From Pseudisothecium myosuroides (Eukaryota > Streptophyta > Bryopsida > Hypnales > Lembophyllaceae), in contig OX637288.1 of the NCBI GenBank assembly GCA_951799445.1, positions 47,693,288 to 47,757,287 of the forward strand: a stretch of 64,000 nt of DNA, read 5' to 3'. Below the pieces are notes generated by a model that had not been told where the DNA came from, made no database searches, and saw nothing but the letters and a program-made list of their open reading frames with translations. Shown piece by piece: positions 34,091 through 45,904 of this stretch. The translations under genes and the position numbers were made by a program. Position 1 is the stretch's first letter. The number at the start of each line of letters is the position of its first letter.

Positions 34091-34694
34091 TTATGACTTC
34101 AATTGTGGCACATCAATTGAAACTTATAGTTGTCAAGAAGATTCAAAAAGATTCAACTTGCAAAAAATATTGGCAAAACTAATTTCTAGTTTCTCCCTAC
34201 AAGTCATCCCTTGAATTAATTGAATTAAAATAATTTGGACATCATCATTCTTCATGCTTCCAATGGCTATCAAATGAAGTTTTAGAACTTTGGAGACTTA
34301 GAAAATTGAAATTTTCAACATGTTATCATTCAAGAATTAGACTCCAAAAAATAAAAATTACTTGTTCTTAAAAATAATTTTTAATATTTACTTATTTTAA
34401 TATATTTATTAAAATTATGTGCTAAATTGGTTCCCAACTATATTCCCCTAGCATGCTATTTGAGGTAAGTGAGCCCATTGTGGACAAATTGTATTGGTGG
34501 TGTACATTCATGTCTTTTTCTTTTTTCTTTTCTTTTTTTTGAAACAGTACATTCAGGTTCTGAAATCTATGGTTGCATGGAACTTACAAGATGCCAAAAA
34601 ATAACCATAAATTCATGTTACTCACTGTGCTTTCTTTCCTGACTGATTGTTATTCTAAAAAATCTTCCCTGATTCACTCAGTGGATTATCACTC
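34091..34694. other. AT-rich intergenic DNA, nothing recognised
   Basis: No ORF or repeat end supported; a T/CTTTT-rich run lies near 34515-34545. Confidence 0.4.
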
Positions 34695-34698
34695 TTAA

Positions 34699-35611
34699 CC
34701 CCTAAAGGCCCAAAGTCCCCTCGGGGGACACTTGGGATTTCGGGCAGGCTCGTGCAACCTGAAATTTCGACCCGATTTTTAGAAACTTTTTTTGAAGATA
34801 GGAAATCACATTAGCTTTCCAAAAATATAATTTTTTTTTCAATTGGTGCCCGGGAAAAAAAGTTATGCCGATTGAAGTCAAAAAAGCAGTTCGCCGGGCA
34901 GAAAAAAAAAACTTTTAAAAAATGATTTCCCCCCCCCCCCTTAAAGATCATGTTTTTGTCTATATTTGAAGCTTTGATTCATTCTATTTGGACTCAGAAT
35001 GAGAAAGTTATGGACAATCTTGTTTTTCGGGCAATCTAAGCGTCTTCTTCAAAAAACAACTTATAAAATTCATTTTTGAATGCAATTTTCAAATTTTTTC
35101 AAATTTTTTTTTTGAAAAGGTTAAGTTTGTTTGCAAGAACAATCCCGCTGTTGGGATTATAGTTTTTTAATTCCATCTAAGAGCTATTGAAGATTTAGTG
35201 TTTTGTTCAATTTTGAACCTACTTCTACTTAACAATTTTTTTATATGTGAAAATCAAGGTTTGACATTCTGAAAAAAATTTCCCCGACTCTCAACTTAAA
35301 TGTTCAACATAAAAAAATTTTAACTTTATGGTGTGTAGTGCAAAAAATATCCACAAATGGCCGTCAAAGTCATCTGAAATTGCAATCCAGAGTTCAAAAA
35401 AACTTCTTTTTCCAACTTCAAACGCTAATTTCTTCCAATCCGTACGGTCAAACTTCATGAAATTTTTACCACATGATTTGAGACAAGTGAAGTACAAGAT
35501 CCTACGGTTAGATTCTTAAAAACAAGTTTTTTTTGGTTTAGGGAGTGATCGCAGCAGAAATGGCAGTTTTCAGTGGTTTCGGAGCCAGAAAATGCCTTGG
35601 GCCTTTAGGGG
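34699..35611 (+). mobile_element. TTAA-family element, complete, TTAA duplication (copy 3)
   Basis: Starts CCCCTAAAGGCCC and ends GGGCCTTTAGGGG, with TTAA on both sides (34695-34698 and 35612-35615). 913 bp. Both termini carry the same GGCCC variant instead of GGACC, so the inverted repeats changed together or came from a subfamily. Non-coding interior. Diverged from the young copies. Confidence 0.88.
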
Positions 35612-36035
35612 TTAAGAAAAAGAAGGGAATCTGAAAATGTGTATTTCAATGCTATCCCATTGAACAATATAACATGCAGATTATGTATTAGATAACCGAT
35701 GAGCCGCGGTAGCGGCAAGTGGGTTATCGGACATAACCGGTTGTTCACTTTTCAATCACAACCTTTGATCTTCATGATCCAAGGGTGTAGGAAGCAAGTT
35801 GAAAGGAGAAAAGGTTATGAGTTGCAACTTGTAATGGCAATGGTGCTGGGTTGCCAATGGGACGGTGCCACGTGAGTGTTGAAAACTCAACAACCGGTTA
35901 TGATTACCACTCCTTTTTCAGAAAATTCTTGAATGCAAGCATACTAACTTTTATTTTTGCATAAGATGCTGACAACCCACAAATACCTGTTTCATTATAA
36001 CTGTGCCCATCTCAGTGTTTCAGAAAAGAAAATAA

Positions 36036-36969
36036 CCCCTAAAGGACCGTTGTCCCTTTGGGGGACAAATGCGTTTTCGGGCAGGTACCTACGGGCTGAA
36101 ATTTTCTCCTGATTTTTTGAAACTTTTTTTGGAGGTAGAAAATCTGATTAGCTTTGTGGGAATATAATTTTTTTCACAATCGGTGCCCGGAAAAAAAAGT
36201 TATGACCAAATAAGCTCAAACGAGGGGACGGCGGGCAGCCCGGGCAGCCAAAAAAAAATGGACAAAAATTTGAATTTTTTTTTTTAATATTTTTTTTTTC
36301 ATAGATTATATTTTTGTCTATCTGGAAAGCTTTGATTCATTTCATTTGGATATGTTATGAGAGAGTTGTGGACATTCTTGTTTTTCGGGCAGTTAGAGCA
36401 TCTTCTAGAAAAAAATAACTTGTAGGATTCATTTCTGAATGCAAATTTTCAAATTTTTCAAATTTTTTATTTTTGCATGGTCTGATTTACTTGTTAGAAA
36501 AATCTCACCATTGGGATTAGTGTATTTGAATTCCATCTAAAATATATTAATATTTTAGATTTTCCTTCTATCTCATACCTACTTCTACTTAACAATTTTC
36601 TTAAAAATGATAATTAAGTTTTTTTGAATATATTTTTTTTTCCTAGACTCTCAACTCAATTGTCCACTATAAATATTTAAAGCTCAAAACTCTGTAGTGC
36701 AAAAAATTTAATTTAAAAATGTTCAAAGTCAAAAAATCTAGTCCCGCAATGTGCTGAAAAACTTGTTTTTTTCACTTTAAACACAAATATCTTGCAATCT
36801 GTGCGGTCAAAAATTCTGAAATTTTTTCCACACTCTTTCATACTAGTTAGGTGTAAGATCCTACGGTTAGATGTGAAAAAAAACAATTTTTAATTTTTTT
36901 TACTCTTTGCTATAGATATGGCAGTTTTGAGTGTTTTTTGGCAGAAAAAAGGCCTTGGTCCTTTAGGGG
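36036..36969 (+). mobile_element. TTAA-family element, complete, ATAA duplication (copy 4, reference)
   Basis: 934 bp with 13-bp inverted ends CCCCTAAAGGACC, flanked by ATAA on both sides (36032-36035 and 36970-36973). A subterminal palindrome lies at 36050-36068 (TTGTCCC...GGGGACAA). The interior is AT-rich without coding capacity. Very similar to copies at 42739, 43943 and 60314. This copy defines plus orientation for the family. Confidence 0.9.
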
Positions 36970-37235
36970 ATAACATGACTGATATGATTACCACATCAGA
37001 AAAGTTGGTCCAGATTGTTTTGGTGCCATTTTGACACCAAAGGCCGCATACAGGTCATTTTAGTATCATTTTATCCATACTAGGTTGGTACAGAGGTTGG
37101 CACCAAATTAACTTAATTGCATTTCAATGCACCATTGTGGCACCATGTTCACATGCCTTGAAGTTCCTAATGGAGGTTTGTTAATGTCCTAAATTAGAGG
37201 TTTTGTTTGTAAAGCGGAAATACAACTTGCTTCAT

Positions 37236-37567
37236 TAAGGTAGGAGGTCCATAATAGCCAGCGCTCATTTAAGAGCTGAAACTGAATTCTGGGGAGGTGA
37301 AACTTCTTGAAATATTTATCAATAAATTTTCGTTGAAAGACAAGTGGAATTGGCATCTAATCCAAGTCGTTTTATATTTTTGGGAGCTTCGTGGAATTAG
37401 TTATGAATTTTTGAAGTTGAAATGGCATTGGGCTCTAAAATCGCCCCTCTTCAAATGTACACTATTTGTACATGGGTTTTTTTGTTGTACCAGCACTATA
37501 CAAATAGTGTACATTTGAAGGGGTGGGCGATTTTAGAGCTTGAGCGCTTTAAGAACCTCCTGCCTTA
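37236..37567. mobile_element. TIR element family Z, copy 1 (332 bp), with long internal hairpin
   Basis: Left TAAGGTAGGAGGTCC...AGCGCTCA pairs with the right end (reverse complement TAAGGCAGGAGGTTC...AGCGCTCA). A homologous copy is at 45112-45428. Internally 37432-37470 and 37499-37539 form near-perfect 39-41-base arms (GCTCTAAAATCGCCCC..., ending ACTATTTGTA) around a 28-base loop. Confidence 0.7.
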
Positions 37568-39910
37568 TAGGATTCATTTGGTGTTGCTATGAACACAAAA
37601 CTTGTAGGGTTATAATTTTAATTTACAACTATTTAGTATTGTTATTATCGATAATGACTAATGATTATTTGAAATTCAAAATTCAATAATCTTTCAAAAC
37701 TAACAATTGTTGATGCATATGATATGTTATCAATTATTATAAATAAGTAATTCAATAGGTTCACAAGTATTTAATTTAGAAATTTAGAAATTTAGATATT
37801 TAAAACAAATATCAATATGTAAATGTTCAATTTGAATGGACACCTTTTTTAGATTAAAAAACTATTGCTTTGGGCTTGACATACTTACAAATTACTATTC
37901 ATAAAATGTTAGTATAAAGTAGTTTAAGAAATTAGTAACATCTACATATCATTCTTGAAACTATTAGTTTATCCAATTAGATTGAGGGTTTGGAAAAGCG
38001 TAAGACCCTTTACACTAATCGAATGAAATTTGGGTGGATATGGTCTAGTTCAAGTTTTTAAAATGGATGAAAATTAGATGGAATTTGGATGGAAATTGAT
38101 GAAGTTAACGTGGATAAAAGTTGGATTTAATGACAATAATTGATTTAGTATTGAAACAATGTCAATATATTACATTTTAATGACTTTACCTAAATATAAT
38201 ATACTTTTGTATTAGTGTGCCTAACAATTTTACAAAACTCCCCAATTAATGGTAGTTAGTGTTAACACTATATGGGGCATGAAAAATACAACTTTCCATT
38301 CTCAAATACTTAACAATATTTACTAATGCTCATTCAATTTCTTCAATTTTGAACTTTAGGATTCTAAAAGCATCAATAATCCAAATTTTAAAAAATCAAC
38401 CAATCATTCAACAAAATGATGAGAATTATTTTTAAATAGTATAATTTACAATGAGTCTCAAGTGAACACTTCACATTAGAGAAAGTGTGCCAATCTCATC
38501 AAATCACCATCTTGTACTTGATTACACTTGTTAAGATTCCAAAAAGGTAATTTTTTGGATAATTTTTGAGTGGTTCATGACTCATCATTTTGTTGAATAC
38601 CTACCAATAATATATGGAAAATTTGACTAGATCCCATTATATTTAAGTTGGAATGAATATGTTTTTGAAATATCAAAGGTAAAGACTTGGATTGAGGATA
38701 CTCTATAGATACTTTCACACCAAAGGTAAAGATAAGTTGAAATGTAAATTATAACCTGGTAGAATTAAGAGGAGTGTAAATTATAACTTCTATATGGATA
38801 ATCATTCTTCCCAAGATTGAGAGTTATTTCACCCTGGGGGGAGATATATAGCTTTAGAAGAGCAAGTGAGGAACAAAATGACTCTTCCCTTTCCAAAGGG
38901 TTAAATAACCTCAATATTTCCTTCCAAAATCCATTAAATTAAAGATTATATTCCTATGAAGATTCATTGTAACCTTCAAGAGTTTAAAATATCCCCTATA
39001 CACTATGTAGGATTAGATTAAATATTTATCCCCTTGGTGCAAACATTTACATTGAATTTGAAAAGTCTAAATTTGAACATAGTTTCTATAATTGATCAGT
39101 AAAAGTCTTTGTTGGATCTAATTGGTAGTCAAAGACAATTCCAAATTCTTTTATAGTGCATTTTTTTAGAATGCATTCTTCTAGGATAAATGAACTATTA
39201 ATCTTCAAAGTGCTAAAAATAAGTATATTAAAAAACCCTATTCTAGATTTCATGAGTGAAGGTTTTAATTTTTAACAAAAAAATTTAGGGGTTGGTTCTA
39301 AGAAAATAATACAATTAGGTGTAATTTTAGATTGTAGGTCACATAACATAATTGTACCTAAATCTCAACCCATTGTAAAATCGACACTTAAAATGTACAA
39401 AATCTATTTAAAAAAGCCTAAGGTCACTTTGAGACACCTATTTCTAGCACTTTGAAAATTAATATTTTATTCATACAATGTCCAAAATATGCTTAAACCT
39501 TTAATGTCTTAATTTTTTTTTATAGATGTTTGCACATTTTTGTTAAACCTTCATACAAATATATTATTTCCATAGTTTCATCAAATTGCTCATGAAGAAA
39601 AAGTCACCTCATAAGATTCAAGAATTACTTTGGATAAATGAGAAGATATATTGCATGAAACATTGGCTTGAAGCACTTTGCTCATCATTCATAAATATAG
39701 ATGTTTGAATGCTTTAGGGTTAAGAAAAAATCCTTTTATAACTTCCAACAACATCCAATTAAATTTTTTATAATTTAATTATAACAAGACTCATTTGTTT
39801 ATTTGGACTCCTTAAGGTGTAAGGTTGATGGTAGTAAAACGGATGGGGTTCTATAATGGTTCACATTTGTAGATAGTGATCATTTTAGGACATGAATGAT
39901 CACCATGTAT
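37568..39910. other. AT-rich intergenic DNA, nothing recognised
   Basis: 2.3 kb without a credible frame, tandem repeat or TIR end. Confidence 0.45.
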
Positions 39911-39916
39911 ACATTT

Positions 39917-40335
39917 GAACCATTTTAGAACTAGCACGTTTATTTTGATACCACCCTCTATTTTAGTTACCTTACAACAATGTGCAAGTTTTTTTTCTCC
40001 CCTTTCTCTAACACAAATGAAATTTTATTTACTCTTTAATAATCTGGAATCTTGGACTTGATATAAGCTTATACTAGAGAATGGTTTGCAATGCTTGCTA
40101 AAGTCAACACTTCAAATTTGATTTGAACCATTCTAAAACCATGCTCATTTTACCACCCTCTACCTTAGTTACCTTACAACAATGTGCAAGTTTGTTTTTT
40201 CTCCTTTTCTCCAACATAAATGAAAGTTTATTTAGGCTTCAATAATCTAGAATCAAGACTTGATATATGTCAAAGAATAGTTTGTTGTTTCAAAAAGAGT
40301 GTGGCAGTTGCAACAACTACTACAGTAAACACTTC
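39917..40335 (+). repeat. About 200-bp direct tandem duplication
   Basis: Two units start with GAACCATT and share ACCACCCTCTA...TTAGTTACCTTACAACAATGTGCAAG (about 39949 and 40151, offset 202 bp), then CTTTCTCYAACAYAAATGAAA and AATAATCT(G/A)GAATC. Related shorter pieces recur at about 41185-41260, 41335-41420 and 41760-41830, so the unit belongs to a locally dispersed family. Confidence 0.7.
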
Positions 40336-40356
40336 AAATATGAATTGAAACTTTTT

Positions 40357-40772
40357 AAAGCATCTCCAACCATGCACGGGAAAATGAGCTTGCCAAAGCT
40401 CATGTGTGTGGTAGTTGTAATAGAGTTTCTATTTGAAATGGGCTACAGAGGTAGCAGGACCCGGTATCCAAGGCACGGCAATTAAAAAGCATGCTAGGCT
40501 CCAACGTAGAGGGGAATGTGGAGTTCCCTCATTTGCATGGGGCCATTGAATTTTAGCCAAAAAAAATTGTTTGCTTGGGAGCTCTTTTTTGTTAGTACCG
40601 TGCTAGAACTCAAATGTGGGAGGCACAGGAAGATGGAGTGTAGAGACAAAAATTTAAAGTGACCTACGTTGAAAAATCACAAAGGCTGCTCTTGATGGGA
40701 TGCTTACAACTCCACGGGCATGCCAACACGTTTGTCGAGGTAGTATAACGCACCCCAATGGAGATGCTCTAG
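40357..40772. mobile_element. MITE with AGCATCTCC ends (about 410 bp)
   Basis: Left AGCATCTCCAACCATG and right CAATGGAGATGCT are imperfect inverted repeats with the same end motif as the element at 12125-12529. Flanks read TAA and TAG, a possible decayed PIF-type TAA duplication. Non-coding. Confidence 0.55.
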
Positions 40773-40854
40773 AAATTACCACCCTTTGTTTTAAGGTAAA
40801 GACACCCATTCCTAACCAGTGGCCCGTACTCAACATGTAGGGTGTAGTAATTTC

Positions 40855-41130
40855 CAACCAAGGCTGGAACAAGTTATTTGAAGCTTAAAATGTGTGTTTT
40901 CTCCTTTCCAAGGTTGGAGCTAACAAGTTCATGACACATGTTCCAAAGTGGTAAACAAGAAAGTAGGAAGTAATGAGCAAGAAAGTAGTTCTTGATTGCT
41001 CGGAATTGGAAGAGCCTAGACATTGGCTATGGATCCGGAGCACTTCTTGCCTCCCCAAATTCATAATAATTTCAATTAAAGCAATAAAACTACCAAACAA
41101 TTTGCAATCTCCATCATTTCTATCGTTGCA
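40855..41130 (+). repeat. Dispersed repeat W, copy 1
   Basis: Matches 48185-48445 in the same orientation over about 270 bp: CCAACCAAGGCT, CAAGGTTGG, ATGACACATGT, AAGTAGTTCTTG, CTAGACATTGGCTAT. Ends were not resolved. Non-coding. Confidence 0.65.
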
Positions 41131-41423
41131 CCTCCAGAAATATTGGCTTTGCCTTGCTTATTTGATCGGTTATGGGTGCTTTTACCTTAGTTTACCTGAG
41201 AGAGTCATGTGCAAGTTTGTTGTTTCCCTTTTCTCCAACACAAAAAGAAAGCTTTGCACCTCTAAAAATGTTTGCTTTGCCTTGCACTACTCCAAATCAT
41301 GTCCAGAATTGCTTATTTGATCGGTTATGGGTGCCTCTACTTTATCAGTTTCCCTTCGAGTAGTAATGTGCAAGTTTTTTTTTGTTTCCCTTTTCTCCAA
41401 CACAATTGCAAAAGAAAGCTTAA

Positions 41424-41646
41424 CCCAGTAAGGACGCCATAGACCATAAGTGTCCGATGAATGACAAGGGATTCTCCAATGTAGGACAGAACTATAACTA
41501 TTCATCTTTGGAGTTTTTTGTGGAAAGTGGAGAACATCTACAATACCTTGACTTCCAATGAGTACTTTTGGATTTTTTTTATTCCAATGACTCTCACGGT
41601 TATACAATGCATGATTTCCAGGGTCACCCCCCGCGTCCTTACAGGG
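41424..41646. mobile_element. Second TTAA-flanked MITE, 223 bp, distinct from the main family
   Basis: Ends CCCAGTAAGGACGC and, inverted, CCCTGTAAGGACGC (13 of 14 identical). TTAA lies on both sides (41420-41423 and 41647-41650). The interior does not resemble the 0.9-kb family. TTAA duplication plus a CCC start is the piggyBac hallmark. Confidence 0.75.
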
Positions 41647-41650
41647 TTAA

Positions 41651-42230
41651 CTTATTTAAGTTATTTACTCGGCTTCCTCTTTGGCCAGTAAGCTTCTTCT
41701 TCAGCTGCCTGGACGGAGTCCCGCCTGGACGGACGGACTGAGCTTGCTGTCTGCCAGCCAGAGAATGGTTTGTTGTACCATACGAGGAAGAGTGTGGCAG
41801 TTGCACCCACTGGCTGCTAAAGTGGCCACCTCCTCCCCTTTGATTGCGTCTGTTCAGTTGAGTGTGTGCCCAGTGGCGTGCACTAACCTACAAGTAAGCT
41901 TCACTGCTTCAGTTCTCAATTCCTTCAGGGCAGACTTTCCAGAAACACAGCCTGACTTGCGCACTCAACTGAACTTACCTTACTCAGTGGAGGACTGCCT
42001 GATGACGGACCGTGACTGTGCTAAGCAGCCAGACCTCATGCAAAATCAGGCAAGTCAAACTAGTGAAATCAAAGTCTTTGCAAGGACCAGGTGATATTAG
42101 TTGGCCATGCAGCTAAGCTTAACCAGAATTTGAATACAGGTACCGTACTTGAATTCTCAACGGCGGGGTTCACACATAGCTTACGGAGCTATTGTCGAGT
42201 CTTATTATTGATATTGTCTAACAACGTTAA
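41651..42230. other. GC-richer patch with a 137-codon frame, probably not a gene
   Basis: A plus-strand frame at 41681-42094 starts MASKLLLQLPGRS and has no recognisable domain. Part of it (41760-41830) overlaps sequence related to the repeats at 39.9-40.3 kb, so it is more likely repeat-derived than a gene. Confidence 0.35.
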
Positions 42231-42734
42231 CCCCTAAGTGGTTCAGGGGCCACATTGTGTCCTCAACATTCATACGTGACCCTTATTCTTTAAATTCCTT
42301 GAAGTATTGGTCAAATATGTGAACTACAAAATTGAAGATAAAAAAATCCTTGATTTTTTGTTGTTCCTAGAAAAACATTGTGACACTCGCTATTGAATTG
42401 AGAGGCTACCAAATATGCTCAAGTGTGTATTTCTAAAGAAATACGGGTATTGTTTTTACCACATCTACATGTGTTTGTCCCTTGTGTCCACATCTGCCAT
42501 GATCGGGTTGATGGCATGCATTCAACAAAAAATTATTTATTTTAAAATGAACAGTAAATCATTCACATACAAGGTTGTGTATATTGTACTTAGGCAATGT
42601 AGAAATGTATTGAAGACATCCAAAATCACTTAAGATAATGCTCGAGAGCCGGAAGGTTCGAGAGTGTTGTGGGACATAATGCCCAAGTCTTATAGTTCAT
42701 CACCAACGTTCGTATTTGTACCATATTCACAAAT
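42231..42734. other. Intergenic DNA with a lone CCCCTAA start
   Basis: TTAACCCCTAAGTGG at 42229 resembles a TTAA-family end, but no partner end was found. The rest is AT-rich with a short frame at 42415-42633 lacking features. Confidence 0.4.
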
Positions 42735-42738
42735 CTAA

Positions 42739-43671
42739 CCCCTAAAGGACCGAGGCCTCTTTTCTACCAAAAAACAGTGAAAACTGCCATTTCTATAGCA
42801 AACAGTGAAAAAAATTGAAAAATGATTTTTTTGCAAATCTAACCGTAGGATCTTACACCTAACTAGTATGAGAATGTGTGGAAAAAATTTCAGAATTTTT
42901 GACCGCACAAATTGCAAGATATCTGCGTTTAAAGTGAAAAAAACAAGTTTTTCAGCACATTGCGGGACTAGATTTTTTGACTTTAAACATTTTTAATTAA
43001 AATTTTTTGCACTACAGAGTTTTGAGCTTTAAATCTTTATAGAGGAGAATTGAGTTGAGAGTCTAGGAAACAAAAAAATATTCAAAAAAACTTAATTATC
43101 ATTCTTAAAAAAATTGTTAAGTAGAAGTAAGTACGAGATAGAAGGAAAATCTAAAATATTAATATCTCTTAGATGGAATTAAAATTCACTAATCCCAATG
43201 GTGAGATTGTTCTAGCAACTAAACTAAACCATGCAAAAAAAAAATTTGAAAAATTTGAAAAATTGCATTCAGAAATGAATCCTACAAGTTATTTTTTTCA
43301 AGAAGATGCTCTAACTGCCCGAAAAACAAGAATGTCCATAACTTTCTCATAACATATCCAAATGAAATGAATAAAAGCTTTCCGGATAGATAATAATATA
43401 ATCTATGAGAAAAAAAATATTAAAAAAAAAAAATTCAAATTTTTGTCCATTTTTTTTTTGCTGCCCGGGCTGCCCGCCGTCCCCTGTTTTGAGCTTATTT
43501 GGTCATAACTTTTTTCTCGGGCACCGATTGTGAAAAAAATTATATTCCCACAAAGCTTATCAATTTTTCTATCTCCAAAAAAAGTTTCAAAAAATCACAA
43601 GAAAATTTCAGCCCGTAGGTACCTGCCCGAAAACGCATTTGTCCCCCGAAGGGACAACGGTCCTTTAGGGG
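42739..43671 (-). mobile_element. TTAA-family element, complete, CTAA duplication (copy 5)
   Basis: 933 bp, in reverse orientation to the reference. Ends CCCCTAAAGGACC and GGTCCTTTAGGGG, flanked by CTAA on both sides (42735-42738 and 43672-43675). Very similar to copy 4. Only 271 bp separate it from copy 6, which has the opposite orientation. Confidence 0.9.
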
Positions 43672-43942
43672 CTAAGGGTGTAGAATGAAGGTCTGCGTTA
43701 TGAGTTATAATGTTTTTTTGACTATCCAATGGAATGGTGACAAATTTGCCTTGCAACCCAGAGTTGGCATTATGTTGTGTTGATGTTGTCTTGTCACAAG
43801 GTAATAGCTTGTGAATTGTTTTTCTACTTCAACCCTTGATCAACAAATCGTTTGTACATGACAAGGTTTGTTACTTCAATTATCATTTTTTTTCTTAAAT
43901 AAAAAAAAATGAAACGGAATAATTTCATTCCAAAGAAGTTAA

Positions 43943-44818
43943 CCCGTAAAGGACCATTGTCCCTTTGGGGGACAAATGCATTTTTGGGCAAGTACCTACG
44001 GGCTGAAATTTTGTCGTGATTTTTCAAAACTTTTTTTGGAGATAGAAAAACTGACAAGCTTTGAGGAAATATAATTTTTTTCACAATCGGTGCCCGGGAA
44101 CAAAAGTTATGACCAAATAAGCTCAAAACCGGGGACACGGGGTAGCCCAGGCAGCAAAAAAAAATGGACAAAAATTTGAATTTTTTTCTTAATACTTTTT
44201 TCCTTATAGATTATATGTTTGCCTATCTGTAAAGCCTTGATTCATTTCATTTGGATATGTTATGAGAAAGTTATGGACATTCTTGTTTTTCGGATAAATA
44301 GAGTATCTTCTTGAAAAAAATAACTTGTAGGATTCATTTCTGAATGCAATTTTCCAAATTTTTCAAGTTTTTTTTGTTTGCATGGTTTAGTTTACTTGCT
44401 AGAACAATCTCACCATTGGAATTAGTGCATTTTAATTCCATCTAAAATTTATGAATATTTTAGATTTTCCTTCTATCTCGTACCTATTTCTACTTAACAA
44501 TTTTTTTAAGAATGATGATTAAGTTTTTTTGAATTCTTTCTGTAGTGCAAAAAATTTAAGTTAAAAATGTTCAAAGCCAAAAAATCTAGTCCCGCAATGT
44601 GCTGAAATTTTTTTTTTTCACTTTAAATGCAGATATCTTGCAATCTGTGCAGTCAAAAATTCTGAAATTTTTTCCACACACTCTCATACTAGTTAGGTGT
44701 AAGATCCTATGGTTAGATGTGGAAAAAAAAAACAATTTTCAATATTTTTAACTCTTTGCTATAGAGATGGCAGTTTTCAGTGTTTTTTGGCAGAAAAAAG
44801 GCCTTGGTCCTTCAGGGG
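43943..44818 (+). mobile_element. TTAA-family element, complete, TTAA duplication (copy 6)
   Basis: 876 bp with ends CCCGTAAAGGACC and GGTCCTTCAGGGG, flanked by TTAA (43939-43942 and 44819-44822). Close to copies 4 and 5 but missing some tens of bases in the right half. Non-coding; a frame at 43824-44171 is incidental. Confidence 0.9.
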
Positions 44819-45111
44819 TTAAATTATCAATTTAACGTAGCCTTCTTTGCACTCTAAATGGTTCTTTTGCAAGTTCTAACTTTCCTCTATTTGAGGTTTT
44901 CCATTGCTCTTTGTAGAAGGTGAGCTATTGGTCCACAAAACTTCAATAAGACCATATTTGATAAATCAATGGTTAATGTTCCATCTCATTCTATTACCAT
45001 TGGGATAATGGCATCCCTTCTTACCAAACATTGCAGTGATTGAAATGACAAAAGTAGAAGGATGGTGGCCAAAACGGCAAGGATGGGCCAAAGCTAGTGC
45101 ACTTAGTCACA

Positions 45112-45428
45112 TAAGGTAGGAGGTCCATAAAGCAACCATCTAAGCGCTGAAACTGAATTCTAGGGTGGTAAAACATTTTGAAATATTTTTCAATAAATTT
45201 TTCTTGAAGGAAAAGTGGAATTGACATCTAACCCAAGTCGTTTCATATTTTTTGGACCTTTGTGGAATTAGTTACAAATTTTTGAAGTTGGAAAAAAGTG
45301 GTCATCTGGGGTCATCAAAAGTGACCACCTCCTAAAATGTACATATTTGGTACATTGAAGAAAGCAAAATGTACCTCTAAATCATGTTCGCTTTTATTGC
45401 CCGGTCGGAGTTCAAGCCTCCTACCTTA
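45112..45428. mobile_element. TIR element family Z, copy 2 (317 bp)
   Basis: Begins TAAGGTAGGAGGTCCATAA and ends CCTCCTACCTTA, and follows copy 1 through 'gctgaaactgaattct' and 'taa(t/c)ccaagtcgtttyatat'. It lacks the long perfect hairpin of copy 1. Confidence 0.7.
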
Positions 45429-45900
45429 CTCAGTCCAAAACTTTATGCACTTGTTGTTGGTGCCTTTGCTCCAAGTAAATGCGTAGAAATTTACGATTCG
45501 TATTTGTTTATTTATTTACTTATTTACTTATTTGTTTTTTTGCAAATTGAAAGAAGGTTCACTGCACTGCTTAAAGTCTGACAAGTGTACACACAAGTTT
45601 GATCTTCAGTGCTTCACATAAGTTAGGGGAAGTCTACAAGTTCATTACATCAGAGCACATGATGTAATAAGATATGTCAGTCAAGGCCCCTGGAACTCTT
45701 GGTAAGCTTACGCTTGCAAGTGCTCACTTGTACGCACCTTGTCTGTGCAAAAACAATTCAAGCAAGCTCCGTTCTGCAGTAAGCTTAAGCTTAGCCATTG
45801 CCCATGTATGGAACTGAAGATTTCAAAAGGACTCTGGTACTTGTCAAAAGATCAGCTGGCAGTATGGTCTGAACTTGTACTGGGCAGATGCCAATTCTAG
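45429..45900. other. Intergenic DNA, nothing recognised
   Basis: Mixed composition with TTTA-type microsatellite sequence near 45505-45540; no gene supported. Confidence 0.4.
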
Positions 45901-45904
45901 TGCA

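Noticed and set aside
41681..42094. 137-codon plus-strand frame MASKLLLQLP
   Set aside because: No domain and part overlaps a local repeat family; treated as chance.
42229..42260. TTAACCCCTAAGTGG as the start of another TTAA-family copy
   Set aside because: Diverges after eight bases and no partner end was found.
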